Positions 6,767-6,790 of a stretch of 6,790 bases of DNA are shown in pieces. Below the pieces are notes generated by a model. The model was not told the origin of the DNA, ran no database searches, and was given only the letters and a program-made list of their open reading frames with translations. Origin of the DNA: Bacteroidales bacterium. Its GTDB lineage: Bacteria > Bacteroidota > Bacteroidia > Bacteroidales > JALTDM01. The position numbers and the translations under genes are program-made. Each line of letters opens with the position of its first letter. Within the stretch, counting starts at the first letter, position 1. The stretch is from positions 1 through 6,790 of the forward strand of contig JALWKH010000099.1 of the NCBI GenBank assembly GCA_026996635.1, written 5' to 3'.

Positions 6767-6790
6767 ATGAAAAAAATCAGATTTTTTATT
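6767..6790 (+). CDS. Possible start of the next gene (3' truncated by the window edge)
   Basis: An ATG at 6767-6769, three bases after the stop of the GIY-YIG-like gene and preceded by A-rich sequence, opens a frame MKKIRFFI that runs off the right edge. Two lysines and an arginine followed by hydrophobic residues would suit the beginning of a signal peptide or membrane anchor. Eight codons are too few to identify a product or to be sure that the frame is coding. Confidence 0.4.

Noticed and set aside
1..6790. Mobile element, prophage, toxin-antitoxin pair or defence island
   Set aside because: No transposase, integrase, terminal repeats with target duplication, or known defence domains are visible. 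The GIY-YIG-like protein alone does not justify calling a mobile or defence element.

Overview
The window looks like an ordinary chromosomal stretch from a low-GC member of the Bacteroidota. Three things point there: the very large periplasmic-propeller / Y_Y_Y / AraC regulator, a YfhO-family membrane protein with the N-terminal motifs seen in Bacteroidota homologues, and matches to the Bacteroidota -7 promoter element (TAnnTTTG) upstream of genes, with no clear Shine-Dalgarno sites. No species can be named from the sequence alone. I see no rRNA, tRNA, CRISPR array, insertion sequence or phage gene.

Layout. Positions 1-277 (+) hold the 3' end of a small protein gene that enters from the left edge. 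It converges, across 49 bases, on a leftward two-gene unit. That unit is a YfhO-family multi-spanning membrane protein (865-3321, -) followed by a small HEAT-like helical protein (327-896, -). The two overlap by 32 bases and were probably transcribed together from a promoter near 3350. A 184-base divergent intergenic region (3322-3505) separates this unit from a 954-residue rightward gene (3506-6370, +). That gene encodes an exported signal peptide, fourteen propeller repeats, a Y_Y_Y domain, one membrane segment and a cytoplasmic AraC-type DNA-binding domain. It ends at a strong hairpin terminator (6375-6403). After a 141-base gap comes a small GIY-YIG-like protein (6512-6763, +), and three bases later another reading frame starts and leaves the window (6767-6790, +).

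How the parts may work together. The large regulator resembles the hybrid two-component sensors of Bacteroidota in its outer half, but it has no histidine kinase and no receiver domain. Its periplasmic sensor appears to be joined directly, through a single membrane helix, to the DNA-binding domain. No polysaccharide-utilisation genes (SusC/SusD, glycoside hydrolases) are present, so its target cannot be read from the context. The divergent yfhO-like gene and the regulator's own promoter are the nearest candidates, and the intergenic region holds an inverted repeat that could be an operator. The YfhO-like protein probably acts in cell-envelope glycan or polymer modification, but its substrate cannot be inferred.

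The most notable points are the kinase-less membrane-spanning regulator, the replacement of the second catalytic tyrosine in the GIY-YIG-like protein, the possible leaderless start of the regulator, and the nested inverted repeats between the divergent genes. I find no convincing evidence for a wholly new system here.
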